From: Myotis daubentonii
Lineage: Eukaryota > Chordata > Mammalia > Chiroptera > Vespertilionidae
Assembly: GCF_963259705.1 (NCBI RefSeq)
Contig: NC_081842.1
Span: 183,524,349-183,588,348 of the forward strand
Direction: 5' to 3'
DNA: 64,000 nucleotides
Shown piece after piece: positions 22,664 through 33,129 of the stretch (within the stretch, counting starts at the first letter, position 1; the number at the start of each line of letters is the position of its first letter). A model generated the notes under the pieces. That model was not told the origin of the DNA. It was given only the letters and a program-made list of their open reading frames with translations, and did not search any database. The position numbers were made by a program, and so were the translations under genes.

Positions 22664-23252
22664 TTATAGGTATGTCATTTGGCCATCTTCATCAGGAAAC
22701 TGCAAAATCACACTCCCCAGAGAACCACCAGCCCATTTCCTGCAGATTGCTGGGGGAAGGGACTGGACAAAGGGGAGGATGGGCTCATGCACAGGGAAGT
22801 TGAGATGACATAGGGAAGGTACTTGCTGTCAGTCAAACTTGAGAACAGAAATCAATAGCTAAAAGGGACGGAGCCAATGCAAGCCTGTGACAATTTGGCA
22901 ATATATAATCCCCCAAACAAAGGAATCTGCTCTCTCTTGGCTCTTGGAGCTTTTGGGTTGGGGCTCTCTTGGCTCTCTGGTTCCTTTGGCTTTGCTCCTG
23001 CCCATGTTTCCTCCATAACCATGTGACCTGTGGGCCCACACACAATGGACTAATGGACTGCAGCAGGGAACACAATCTAAGCTAGCTTGATGCTGGTCTG
23101 GACACTGCTCCTATATGGAGTGAAAATTCTGGACACTAGCTTTGCTGAAGCTATGGCTATACTTCTTCCTTAGGGGGGCGAAGGGAAATGGGACCGTGGA
23201 AACTCAGGGGTTTGATTTCACAGAAATAACACTTTCTACAACATCCCATCCT
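22664..23252 (+). mobile_element. probable LTR of an endogenous retrovirus (solo LTR or fragment)
   Basis: Non-repeat-like block with a TATA-type GCAATATATAATCCCCC, followed by a TCTCTTGGCTCTTGG-rich U5-like part and a TTCTACAACA terminus. The left edge and target duplication could not be fixed. No viral coding region is attached. Confidence 0.4.
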
Positions 23253-23486
23253 CCCGTGTGAGTCTCAGAAAATTCCTTTTCTCTGGATATTGCAAGAAGC
23301 CCACTCCCAAGAGCAACAGGTGGTGCACTGATAACAAGTGCACCATATGCTAGATACTTTTTTAGGCAATATAACATGTGACCATATTCTTAAGAAGTAG
23401 GAGAAGAGTACATTTATACAAAGATTTACATAAAGCCTATTAAATACTATAATAGCGGGCATATTGGGTAGTGTGTACCAGGTGTA

Positions 23487-24738
23487 CCGGTTAATAATGC
23501 GGATTTTTTCCAATAGATGGAGTTACACATAAGTTGATATATATGCGATTTGATATGTATGCTATTTTGTTGTATTGACAACAAGCTTCAAAACTTCATA
23601 TGTCAAATTTTCTGAAGGTGTTAATATCATAGATATTTTTATGCTTAAAAATATCGAATTTCATGCCAAAAAAAAGAGCATTTGTAGGAAGTTTTAATTC
23701 ATTACTTTATTTTTGAAAAAAAGTGCTGCTGAATACTTCGGGAAGCTTATGGTGAACATGCTCCATCTCAAGATACTTGTGAATGCTGGTTTAAACGCTT
23801 TAAAAGCGATAATTTCAATGTGAAGACAAAGAACGTCCAGGTCAACCGAAAAAGTTTGAAGACCAACAATTACAAGCATATTGAATGAAGATGCGTGTCA
23901 AACTCAAAAACAACTTGCAGAAAGATTAAATGTTACTCAGCCAATGTTCCGATCGTTGACAAGCAATGGGAAAGATTTTAAAGGAAGGAAAATGGGTGCC
24001 ACATCAACTGAACGAAAGACAAATGGAAAACCGAAAAGTCATCAGTAAAATGTCGCTTCAACGGCATGAAAGAAAGTCTTTTTTGCATCTAATTGTGACT
24101 GGTGATGAAAAGTGGATTTATTTTGAGAATCCCAAATGCACAAAATCATGGGTTGATCCAGGTAAACCATTAACAGCGACAGCAAGGCCAAATCGCTTCA
24201 GAAAGAAGACAATGCTTTGCGTTTGGTGGGATCAGGAAGCTGTGGTGTATTATAAACTTCTAAAACCAGGTAAAACCGTTAATACTGATTGCTACCGACA
24301 ACAAATAATCAATCTGAATCACACTTTGGTCGTAAAACGACCAGAATGGGCCAGAAGACACAGCAAAGTAATTTTGCTTCATGATGACACACCATCACAC
24401 ACTTCAAAACCAGTTAAAGACACGTTAAAAGATCTTGCCTGGGAAGTATTAACCCACCCGCTGTATTCACCAGATCTTGCTCCTTCAGATTACCACTTGT
24501 TCCGATTGATGGCACACGCACTTTCTGAGCAGCACTTCAAAACGTACAAAGAAAATTGGGTCTCTGAATGGTTTGCCTCAAAACAAGAAAAGTTCTATTG
24601 GGACAGTATCCACAAATTACCTGAAAGATGGGGGAAATCTGTAGCTAGCGATGGACATTACTTTGAATAAAGCACTTTAGATGTTTCTCTTGAAGTTATC
24701 GTGTTTTCTTTGATTACAAAATCCGCATTGTTAATCTA
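23487..24738 (+). mobile_element. mariner-family transposon
   Basis: TA dinucleotides flank ends that form imperfect inverted repeats: left CCGGTTAATAATGCGGATTT, right (reverse) TAGATTAACAATGCGGATTT. It holds one transposase gene with a broken N-terminal third. Length of about 1.25 kb is normal for a complete mariner. Confidence 0.9.
23660..24670 (+). pseudogene. mariner transposase, frameshifted N-terminus
   Basis: The open part 23966-24670 (234 codons) covers the catalytic domain. Visible motifs are TGDEKWIYFENP (first D), LLHDDTPSH (second D, where most mariners have HDNARPH) and YSPDLAPSDYHLF (third D). The second and third aspartates fit the D34D spacing. Upstream, the helix-turn-helix region is present in pieces (ASQDTCECWFK-like, then KFEDQQLQAY) but interrupted by frame changes and a stop between about 23690 and 23965. 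Hence it is inactive. It would cut and paste the element at TA sites. Confidence 0.88.
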
Positions 24739-24940
24739 TAAACCTAGTAAGCATGAAGCAGGGAGCCCCAATAAGTCAAGAATGGTCAGGAACGACCTCA
24801 GGAGCAAAGAAGACTGATCTTCCTAAATTATTACCAGGACCCCTCCTCTGCTCAAACCTTCAATGGCCTCCCATGGGCCTGAAGAAGAAAAATATCTGAG
24901 ATTGTTAGACTGATGCTTGAGGTCTAAAACCTAGCTTCCA

Positions 24941-25062
24941 TGGACACAGACAATAGGGTAGTAAAAGACCTGGGTCTGGGGGGCAGGGGAAGACTGGAGG
25001 GGGGTCAATAAGGGGAAAAAGGGAACATATGGAATACTTTCAATAATAAAGATTAAAAAAAT
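24941..25062 (+). mobile_element. 5'-truncated L1 3' end
   Basis: About 120 bases of the G-rich L1 tail ending AATAATAAAGATTAAAAAA. The duplication AAAACCTAGCTTCCA / AAAACCTACCTTCAA is at 24926-24940 and 25063-25077. A weak L2 piece lies just upstream (24830-24890). Confidence 0.75.
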
Positions 25063-26088
25063 AAAACCTACCTTCAATTTACTTTCCAACTTGATTTCCC
25101 ACAAAATCCCCATCCCAATCTATAGTTCAAATATGATAAATTTATCTGGATTAAAAAAAAAAATTGCTATAGGTGCTGGCCTTCTCAAAAAAGAAAAAGG
25201 TTAACCCAGTTATTCCAGTCTGAGAAATAAAGAACTAATCAAATAAGCACAAAAATTTAAGTGTAAGGGTTTAATTACAGAAATAAACACTGTAAACAAT
25301 GTCTCCTGAAACAATATTATAACTAGTGGCCTGGTGCATGATTTCGTGCACATTGAAAGGAAATTAATTTGAAGAAATATTTTAATATCGCTATTTGCCC
25401 TTTCTCTATAATAGAAGTGTCAACAAATTCATGATCAACACTGACAGATGGAAACACACGCGTGTGATTGGTGCCAGTGAGAGCTTTACATGCATTGCTA
25501 TGCACAAGTCAACTTAGCCTTTTATAGATATAGAATATAGTTACTTAATTAGACCTGCTTTCTGATTTATCTAAACTTTTTCCAGCCCAGTGAAGCACCC
25601 CAACTTCTCTTTCAGGTCATTGTCAGCAACACAGCAGTAAATATCAACACGAAGCAGATTATTATTGTAGATGAGGCAGGGAGAATAAAGGGTAAAATAT
25701 TTAACTGCATCAATGTTTGACTATATTCTGCACAGTGAGAAGCCTGAAGTTATTTTCAAAGTCCACCATTTCTTACTTCTTTTCAGTCGGGTCAAGATTC
25801 TAAGCTTTCTAAATCTCCATTTTCCGGCTAATGAAAAGAAAATACAACTCCACTGAGTCTCCTATCTACCTACTCCAGGACTTCTGTGAGGATCAAATGA
25901 GATGAGGCACGGGAAAACACTTCACAGACATTTGGTTACAGTGTGAAATGTTTCCACCTGGCTATAAAGCAAGTTGTGTTCCTGGAATGAAGAAACTGCA
26001 AGGAGGCTAGTCGTCGCTAGGGAGAGGAAGCCAGGCATTGCTACGTGATGTCATTACCCACACAGACACTTAGCATATTAGCCTTTTA

Positions 26089-26635
26089 CACTGAGTGGCC
26101 AGATTATTATGACCACCTGATGTTTGTAGGCAAATTAGCTATAATTTCATGCTGAAGTTGCTAGAGGGCCAGATCATTATAAACGTCTGAATAGCACAAC
26201 ATACCTAAGTATCGTTGCTGATCAAGTTCATCCTATCATGTTGATGGCGTACACCAATGGAGATGGCTTCTTCCAACAAGACAATGCGCCATGACATGGT
26301 GCTCACATTGTGCAGGAGTGGTTTCAAGAACATGAGGGAGACTTTACCTTGCTTAGGTGTCCCCCACAATCACCAGATCTCAATCCAATTGAGCATTTGT
26401 GGGACGAAGTTAAAAGAGCCATCAGGCAGCTGGTTCCACAACCATCAAATCTCACAGAACTGGACAGTGCTATTCATCAGGCATGGTGTCAGATTCCTCG
26501 CATCACCTTTCAACATTTTGTGGAGTCCATGCCAAGAAGAATCACCACACTATTGAAGGCAAAAGGTGGACTAACGAAGTACTGATGGGGTGGTCATAAT
26601 AATCTGGCCGGTCATAATAATCTGGCCACTCAGTG
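26089..26635 (+). mobile_element. internally deleted Tc1-like element
   Basis: The ends CACTGAGTGGCCAGATTATT and AATCTGGCCACTCAGTG are inverted repeats with TA duplicated at the flanks (26087-26088 and 26636-26637). Near the right end GGTCATAATAATCTGGCC is repeated in tandem. At 547 bases it has lost the first half of the transposase. Confidence 0.92.
26240..26585 (+). pseudogene. Tc1-like transposase, C-terminal half
   Basis: The frame from 26310 to 26585 reads MQEWFQEHEGDFTLL, then PPQSPDLNPIEHLWDEVKRA, the hallmark of the Tc1 DDE domain around the catalytic glutamate. Just upstream, GFFQQDNAP marks the second aspartate, followed by a stop in place of the usual residue. The first aspartate and the DNA-binding domain are deleted. 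It is inactive. Confidence 0.88.
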
Positions 26636-26679
26636 TATATATAGACATTACAGTAGCTGCCTTCAATATGACTGTGTTG

Positions 26680-26840
26680 AGTGTTTTACATGCATTACCT
26701 ATTATTTCACTTAATCCTCATCCCAATTTTACAAAGTAGTAAAGCATTATCTTCATTTTTGTATAACTGAAAACCAGTTCAGAAAAGTAACATCTTTCTC
26801 AGCATTTCACACATTGTAAGTGACAAAGTATGGCTTCAAA
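26680..26840 (+). repeat. MIR remnant
   Basis: TTTTACATGCATTACCTATT and CTTAATCCTCATCCCAATTT fit the 3' half of MIR. Confidence 0.6.
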
Positions 26841-27662
26841 TTAAAAACTGACTCAGGAGTACAGCCCTTAACCACATATTACATGTGACATTTTAATCAC
26901 TGAATATGCAGCCATTAAAAATTATAGTTTAAAGATATAGTAATCACATAGAAGGATGCTTATAATACAGGATAAGGTATAAAAAGTTTTATAGAACTTC
27001 CTTAACCGGATAAAGGTCACCTATGACAAACCCAGTTTGTATCATAATTCATGTTGAAAGTCTGAATATTTTCCCAAAATCAGGAATAAGACAAAGATGT
27101 TTCTCTTACCACTTCCATTCAACTTTATACTGAAGGTCCTAAAATTATGCGAGAAAAGGAAATAATAAGCATACAGATTGGAAAGGAAAAGTAAAACTAT
27201 CTCTATTTGTAGGTGACATAGTTTTGTATAAAGAAAATCCTAAGGAGCTCATAATACAAAAAACAAAAACCCACACCTATCAGAACAACAAAATAAGTGC
27301 AGCAAGGTTGTAGGATAAAAGATCAATATAAAAATATCTATCATATTTCTATATACTTACAATGAATAATCTGAAAATGAAATTAAGAAAACAGTTCCAT
27401 TTACAATAGCATTAAGAGTAAAATACTTAGGAAGAAGAGTCCTACCTCACAAGATACAAAAACTAACTCAAAATAGATCAAAGACCTAAATTTAACAGAT
27501 ACAACTATTAGCTCTTAAAAAACACACACACAAAAAAAAACAGATATAAATCTTCCTGACTTTGGATTAGCAATTGGTTTCTTAGATATAACACCAAAGG
27601 CACAACCTTAAAAAAAAAAAAAAGGAACAGATAAATGAACTTCATTAAAATAAAGAACTTTT

Positions 27663-27907
27663 GCCCTGGCCAGTATGGCTCATTTGGTTGGGCGTCTCCT
27701 ATGTACCAAGAAGTTGTTGGTTCTAGTCCCAGTCAGGACACATGCCCGGGTTGTGGGCTCCACCCCAGTGGTGGTGGGGGGGAAGGGGAGAGGGGGTGCA
27801 GGAAATAGCTGATCAATGTCTTGCTCTCACATCAATGTTTCTCTCTCGCCCCTTCTCCCTTCCTCTCTTTAAAAAAATCAAGTAAAAAGATTTTTTAAAA
27901 AATAAAA
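27663..27907 (+). mobile_element. Ves-family SINE in old L1
   Basis: Head GCCCTGGCCAGTATGGCTCA, CT-rich middle, A-rich tail. The host L1 continues on both sides. Confidence 0.85.
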
Positions 27908-28173
27908 ATCTTTTGTGTTTCAAAGTTATCATCAATGAAGTGAAAAGAAAACCCACAGAATGGGAGAAAATATTTGCAAACGATATATCTAATAAGGGAT
28001 TTGTATCTAGAATATAGTATAAAGAACTCTTATAACTCAAGAATAAAAAGACAATTAAAAATAGGCAAAGGTCTGAAAGGACATTGCTCCAAAAAATACA
28101 AATGACCAATAATCTGAGGAAAGATGCTCAATATCATTAATCATCAGGGAAATGCAAATCAAAATCACAATCA

Positions 28174-28261
28174 GCCCTAATCGATTTGGCTCAGTGGATA
28201 GAGCAGCCATGGGCAAACTAGGGCCCGTGGGCCAGATCCGGCCCGTTTGAAATGAATAAAA

Positions 28262-28315
<54 letters not shown>

Positions 28316-28644
28316 CCGTACCATTTTATGTAATGATGTTTACTTTGAATTTATATTAGTTCACACAAACACTCCATCCATGCTTTTGTTCCGGCCCTCC
28401 GGTCCAGTTTAAGAACCCATTGTGGCCCTTGAGTCAAAAAATTTGCCCACCCCTGGGATAGAGCATCAGCCTATGGACTGAAGGGTCCAGGTTTGATTCC
28501 AGTTGGGGGCACGTACCTTGGTTGTGGGCACATCCCCAGTGGGGGGTGTGCAGGAGGCAGCTGATCGATGTTTCTCTCTCATGATGTTTCTAACTATCCC
28601 TCTTCCTTCCTCTCTGTAAAAAATCAATAAAATATATATTTTTA
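28174..28644 (+). mobile_element. Ves SINE interrupted by a hAT MITE
   Basis: The head occupies 28174-28203 and the remainder 28456-28644. The two parts join in register across the hAT element. Target duplication AAAATCACAATCA / AAAATTACAATCA. Confidence 0.9.
28204..28455. mobile_element. hAT MITE with internal A50 tract
   Basis: The ends CAGCCATGGGCAAACT and AATTTGCCCACCCCTG are inverted repeats. The exact 8-bp duplication GGATAGAG is at 28196-28203 and 28456-28463. Inside is an uninterrupted A run of about 50 (28264-28313). The sister copy at 40291 has about 10 at this place. Confidence 0.93.
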
Positions 28645-28700
28645 AAAATTACAATCAAATAACATTCCACACCTATAAGCATGGCTATAATATAAAGTCA

Positions 28701-28868
28701 TCCCTGGCTGATGTGGGTCAGTTGGTTGGCTGTCGTCTCGTGCATTAGGATGTTGCCAGTTCGATTCCTGGTCAAGGCACATACAAAAATCAATCCATGA
28801 ATGCATAAATAAGTAGAAAAACAAATACATATTTCTCTCTCTCTCTCTCTCAAATCAATTCAAAAAGA
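28701..28868 (+). mobile_element. Ves-family SINE
   Basis: Head TCCCTGGCTGATGTGGGTCA with box B GTTCGATTCCTGG and a (TC)n tract before the tail. Confidence 0.82.
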
Positions 28869-28876
28869 AATTCCAA

Positions 28877-29063
28877 GCCCTGGCCTGTGTGCCTCAGTTG
28901 GTTGGAGCATCCTCCCATACACCAAAAGATGGTGGGTTCGATTCTCTGTAGGGCACGTACCGAGGTTGAGGGTTCAATCCCTGGTCTGGCGCATGCAGGA
29001 GGCAACCAATTGAAGTTTCTCTCTTACATCAATGTTTTTCTCTTTAAAATCAATTTCTAAAAA
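28877..29063 (+). mobile_element. Ves-family SINE
   Basis: Head GCCCTGGCCTGTGTGCCTCA, box B GGTTCGATTCT. It directly follows the preceding SINE. Confidence 0.82.
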
Positions 29064-29099
29064 AACCTCTCTTCTTTGGAGGAGAAATTGGTTAAAAAA

Positions 29100-29300
29100 A
29101 CAATAACACACTCCAAGATTTATTTAAAGTAATAGTTAACCAGAGGGGGGAAAGTGGTGTGTGTTCGTGAAGAGAGCAAACAATAAAGCACACAGAATAA
29201 AATGCTAACATTTGGGGAATTTAGGTGAATGCTACATGAGAATTCTTTGTATCATTTTTGTAACTTTTTATATGTCTGAAATTGTAAAAATAAGTTAGAA
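29100..29300 (+). repeat. old L1 3' terminus
   Basis: TTCTTTGTATCATTTTTGTA and ATATGTCTGAAATTGTAAAA are the standard last bases of old mammalian L1 3' ends. Confidence 0.6.
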
Positions 29301-29363
29301 AACAAAATAGTGATTAACACTCCCATGATTTCACTAACAAAACTAGGCAAGGGATTATTTCTT

Positions 29364-29571
29364 TCTTTCTTTTTTAAAAATATACTTTATTGATTTTTTA
29401 CAGAGAGGAAGGGAAAGGGAAAGAGAGTTAGAAACATCGATCAGCTGCCTTCTGCACACCCCACACTGGGGATGTGCCCGCATCCAAGGTACATGGCCCC
29501 CGACCGGAATCGAACCTGGGACCCCTCAGTCCGCAGGTCGACGCTCTATCCACTGAGCCAAACAGGTTAGG
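29364..29571 (-). mobile_element. Ves SINE
   Basis: Reverse orientation. The duplication GCAAGGGATTATTTCTT / GCAAGGGATTAGTTCTT is at 29347-29363 and 29572-29588. Confidence 0.92.
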
Positions 29572-29710
29572 GCAAGGGATTAGTTCTTCAATGGAATCTG
29601 TTATGGTCATAAAGAGTTTGCTTTGGCAAGTACAGAAGAGGAACTAAAGCTTTGGTGAAAGAACTAAGCAGATTATACAGATTTAAGTTTCACCCCCTAG
29701 TAGTGACAGC

Positions 29711-29847
29711 TCTAACTCTCTATCCCTCTCCCTTCCTCTCTGTAAAAAATCAATAAAATATATATATTTTTAAAAATCACAATCAAATAACATTCCACAC
29801 CTATGAGCATGGCTATAATATAAAGTCAGCCCTGACTTTATATTATA
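29711..29847 (+). repeat. duplicated SINE-tail plus L1 block ending in a perfect palindrome
   Basis: 29711-29829 repeats 28588-28699 (SINE tail followed by the same L1 flank CAAATAACATTCCACACCTA). It ends in TATAATATAAAGTCAG, CC, CTGACTTTATATTATA, a perfect 16-bp inverted repeat with a 2-base loop at 29814-29847. Confidence 0.85.
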
Positions 29848-30249
29848 AACTCTTGGATTGATCAGAGATAACTAAGCCCTCTAATTATCACAAAGTACAG
29901 CAGGACGAATGACAGAGTACCTGAACAATGACTGAAAAAATATCCAAATGCAAATAGGAAAAACAACAACTCCACCCTGAAAGAACAGCCTAGCCCTTTA
30001 ATGTCCTTTGATTAATGTGGCATTTTCTGAAACAGGATATAATCGCAACATTGTGAATTGTTGAAATAAAATTTGCCAAGATTGATCTTCTCAAATACTG
30101 CTGGTCAGAGTGTAAATTAGCACGATTTTTCTGAATATAAAGGATTTAATAATTATCTTTAAAACACCCATACTTTTGACTCAGTACTTCTTCATCCAGT
30201 AATTTATGGGGGGGGGGGGAGAGGAGAAAAAAGGAAATAATTAAGAGTA

Positions 30250-30369
30250 ACCCGCTGGGTAGCTCCATTGGTAGAGCGTCATCCCATATGCTAAGTTTGC
30301 AGGTTTGATCCCCGGTCAGGGCACATACAAGAAGCAATCAATGAATGCATAAATAAGTGGAACAAGTCA

Positions 30370-30419
<50 letters not shown>

Positions 30420-30436
30420 ATCCATTTTTTTAAAAA
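30250..30436 (+). mobile_element. Ves-family SINE with long (TC)n
   Basis: Head CCCGCTGGGTAGCTCCATTG. A pure (TC)n tract of about 45 bases spans 30371-30416. Confidence 0.82.
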
Positions 30437-30439
30437 GGG

Positions 30440-31150
30440 AGTAACAAAAGATTAATCACAGTTTTCCTGATCAAAAAAACTCCCCAAACCCATAAATACA
30501 TACAAATGTCTAAAATAATGAAAAATGGTAAACAAATTATGCAATATCAACTCTATAGAATATTACACAGCAATATGTATATTTATGAATAACTTTTAAC
30601 AACATGGTCAAATGCTGAGAATAAAATATTAATCTTAGCTAAATAAAAACTACATATACAGCAAGATTTCAATTAAACATCAACTAGGCATAGGAAATGA
30701 TATTACCTGAAAAGTTATTTCAGAAGGTTAGAAAGTTATCTCTAAATTAAATAACATGACTTGGGATGGTGAACACACAATATAGTGTTCAGATGATAGT
30801 GTCGTGGAATTGTGTAACTAAAACCTGTTTGATTTTTTTAACCAGTACCACCCTAATAAATCAATAAAAGGAAAAATAAACAAGTAAAATAAAACAATAT
30901 ATTGGTAAATCTATAGAGAAGATCAAGGAAAAGGTTTAAAATAAAAAAGGATAGTGGATACCTTGGGGGTGGGGAGAAGTGACAGAGGAATATGGTACAA
31001 GGAGGGGGAAAATGGCAATGGTCTTGTTCTATTTCTTAACTTGGATGCTGGGATTTTAGATATTTGTCTACTATGTTCCATGGCTTACATAAATGTTTCA
31101 TATCATCTTCTGAATATATCAAATTATTAAAAATAGAAAAAAGACAAAAG
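30440..31150 (+). repeat. old L1-type sequence, including a 3' end
   Basis: 30740-30880 carries GGATGGTGAACACACAATAT and AATTGTGTAACTAAAACCTG, followed by AATAAATCAATAAAA, an L1 3' terminus pattern. The rest is diverged and assigned only by context. Confidence 0.5.
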
Positions 31151-31163
31151 TAAAAAATTTGGG

Positions 31164-31387
31164 CCCAGCCAATGTGGCCCAGTGGTTGAGTGTTGGCCTA
31201 TGAACTAGGAGGTCATGATTTTGCTTCCTGGTCTGGGCACATGCCCAGGTTGTGGGCTCGATCCCTAGGGGGGGCGTGTGGGAGGCAGCCATTTGATATT
31301 TCTCTCTCATCAATGTTTCTATCTCTCTAGCCCTCTCCCTTCCTCTCTCTAAAACCAATAAAAATATTTTTTTAAATGAATAAATAA
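31164..31387 (+). mobile_element. Ves-family SINE
   Basis: Head CCCAGCCAATGTGGCCCAGT. The duplication is TAAAAAATTTGGG-like at 31150-31163 and 31388-31400. Confidence 0.85.
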
Positions 31388-31399
31388 AATAAAAATTTG

Positions 31400-32640
31400 G
31401 GGAAATGAAAAAAAGCTATGTTCATGATTCTGTTTTTCAAATATTGTAAGATAATAAAAAATTTTCAATTTTATGAATAATTGGCATATTTTTCAACATA
31501 TATTCTAACTAGTAAGAATAGACATTTTTATTAGGCCCAATAAAATTATTTTAGTTTGAATGAAAATGTGTGTATGTTTGTACATACGTACACACATTTC
31601 CCCCCTAAATTAACCATTCTCACTACTGCTTATTCCCGTTTCTCTATCTAGTCTTACATTCCCCAGAGGTTTTACCATCTGATAATGATGGACTGGCAGG
31701 GTTTTCAGTGGAAAGGCAAGGGAGCAGCTATGATGTATAAGTGAAGTAGACAGAAAAGAAAAAGAGAATTTTGAGAAGATCTGTGAACTCCATTCTACTT
31801 CACAATGTTCCAAATTTTGCAAATAAAAACTTGGAGTTATTTCTAAATGACATTTTGTCTGCAGGATTGTGTTCCATGGATTATGTCACTGCTCTGAGAC
31901 TAGACTGCATAGGTCACAACTTAAATAGTTATTCATCAGCAATTAAAGAATTTCTCCTACTATTAAAGCTAGGTATATCACAAATCTTCTCTTCTGCTCC
32001 CGCCTTTAGATATAACAGAACAGAGTCGTGGAGGACAGAATACTACCTAGGGGAGACACCAAGGCTTTCAAATGTTGGAGGAGGGGAGAAGAAAAGCAAG
32101 TAATAATAAAAAGAATCTTTGTCATTAAACGTCTGCCTAGTGTTTCAATTTATAAAGTCTTTTCAAAACAATCATTCTGACTCTGAATATATCAAATTAT
32201 TATATTGAAATTATTTTTGTTGAGGAAACAGGTCCGGAGAAGGAATGTTAGCAATAGTAGCTATGCCTCCCTTTTATATATGTTGTTCCTTCTCCTTAGA
32301 ATGCCCTTCCATACCAGTCCATCTATCAAATTCCTACTCATACTAAAAGAAGCAGTACATATGTCCACTCCTCCACAAAGCTGTCCTTCACATATCTACG
32401 AAAACACAAGTAGATATAATCACACTACACTTTGTATATAGTTCTATTAGTTATCTACTGTATAACTTTTATTCATTTAGATGCTGTCTCCCCTCCGGAC
32501 TATGAGTTCAAAGAAAGTTAGTTCTTAAATGCCTTTTGTCCCACTTAGGTGAGACAAAAAACCTCATAGTATACCCACCCCTTTTTGTTCCCAAGTTACA
32601 GTGGAAAGTTTTATAGACATCTGCTTTAACAAGAATATGG
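31400..32640. other. intron 1; L2 piece at about 32260-32510
   Basis: 32260-32510 resembles an L2 3' end (TTCTCCTTAGAATGCCCTTC, CTCCGGACTATGAGTTC). 31400-32250 is unrecognised. The 110-codon frame at 31771 has no recognisable product. Confidence 0.45.
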
Positions 32641-32644
32641 ATAT

Positions 32645-32732
32645 TCCAGCTGTTGTGGCTCAGTTGGTTGAGTGTCATCCTATAGCCACTAAAAAGTCAC
32701 CAGTTCCATTCCTGGTCAGGGCACATCACTCA
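32645..32732 (+). mobile_element. Ves-family SINE, 3'-truncated
   Basis: Only the tRNA-like head is present (GTTGTGGCTCAGTTGGTTGA, box B AGTTCCATTCC). It ends at GGGCACAT. Confidence 0.75.
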
Positions 32733-32784
32733 TTTTATTTCTCCCCATGGCACCATTACATCTGATATAAAAAGTATTAAAATT

Positions 32785-33016
32785 GCCCTAGCTGGTTTGG
32801 CTCAGTGGATAGAGCGTCGGCCTGTGGACTGAAGGGTACCAGGTTTGATTCTGGTAAAGGGCACATGCCTGGGTTGCAGGCTCGATTCCCAGAAGGGGGC
32901 ATGCAAGAGGCAGCCGATCAATGATTCTCTCTCATCATTCATGTTTCTCTCTCTCTCTCTCTCCCTCTCCCTTCCTCTCTGAAATCAGTAAAAATACTTT
33001 TAAGAAAATGTTTTTT
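32785..33016 (+). mobile_element. Ves SINE with perfect target duplication
   Basis: Head CCCTAGCTGGTTTGGCTCAG. The exact 17-bp duplication AAAAAGTATTAAAATTG is at 32768-32784 and 33017-33033. Confidence 0.95.
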
Positions 33017-33129
33017 AAAAAGTATTAAAATTGTCTTAATCAAGACCAACCTTGTGGACTTTATAATAACTGAGTATGAGGTTTCTCTTTTGGTTAATTA
33101 TAAGGAAAAACACACGTTATAGATAATGC

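Larger units (their letters stand above)
25323..26645 (-). mobile_element. non-autonomous Helitron H7, split by a Tc1-like element
   Basis: Opens CTAGTGGCCTGGTGCATGAT with an intact hairpin (GTGCATGATTTCGTGCAC). It runs collinear with H6 up to CCTTTTA at 26088, is interrupted by the Tc1-like element at 26089-26635, and resumes TATATATAGA to 26645. The candidate exon block of H6 is present at about 25585-25692. Confidence 0.88.
27060..28700 (+). pseudogene. old L1 ORF2 / 3' end, split by two SINEs and a hAT element
   Basis: Translates in broken frames to L1 reverse-transcriptase-proximal and C-terminal ORF2 motifs (REKEI.SIQIGKEK, KLSLFVGD.VLYKENP, then EWEKIFANDISNKGF). It is interrupted at 27663-27907 and 28174-28644. 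Many stops are present. The RT catalytic FADD-like motif is altered to FVGD. Confidence 0.75.
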
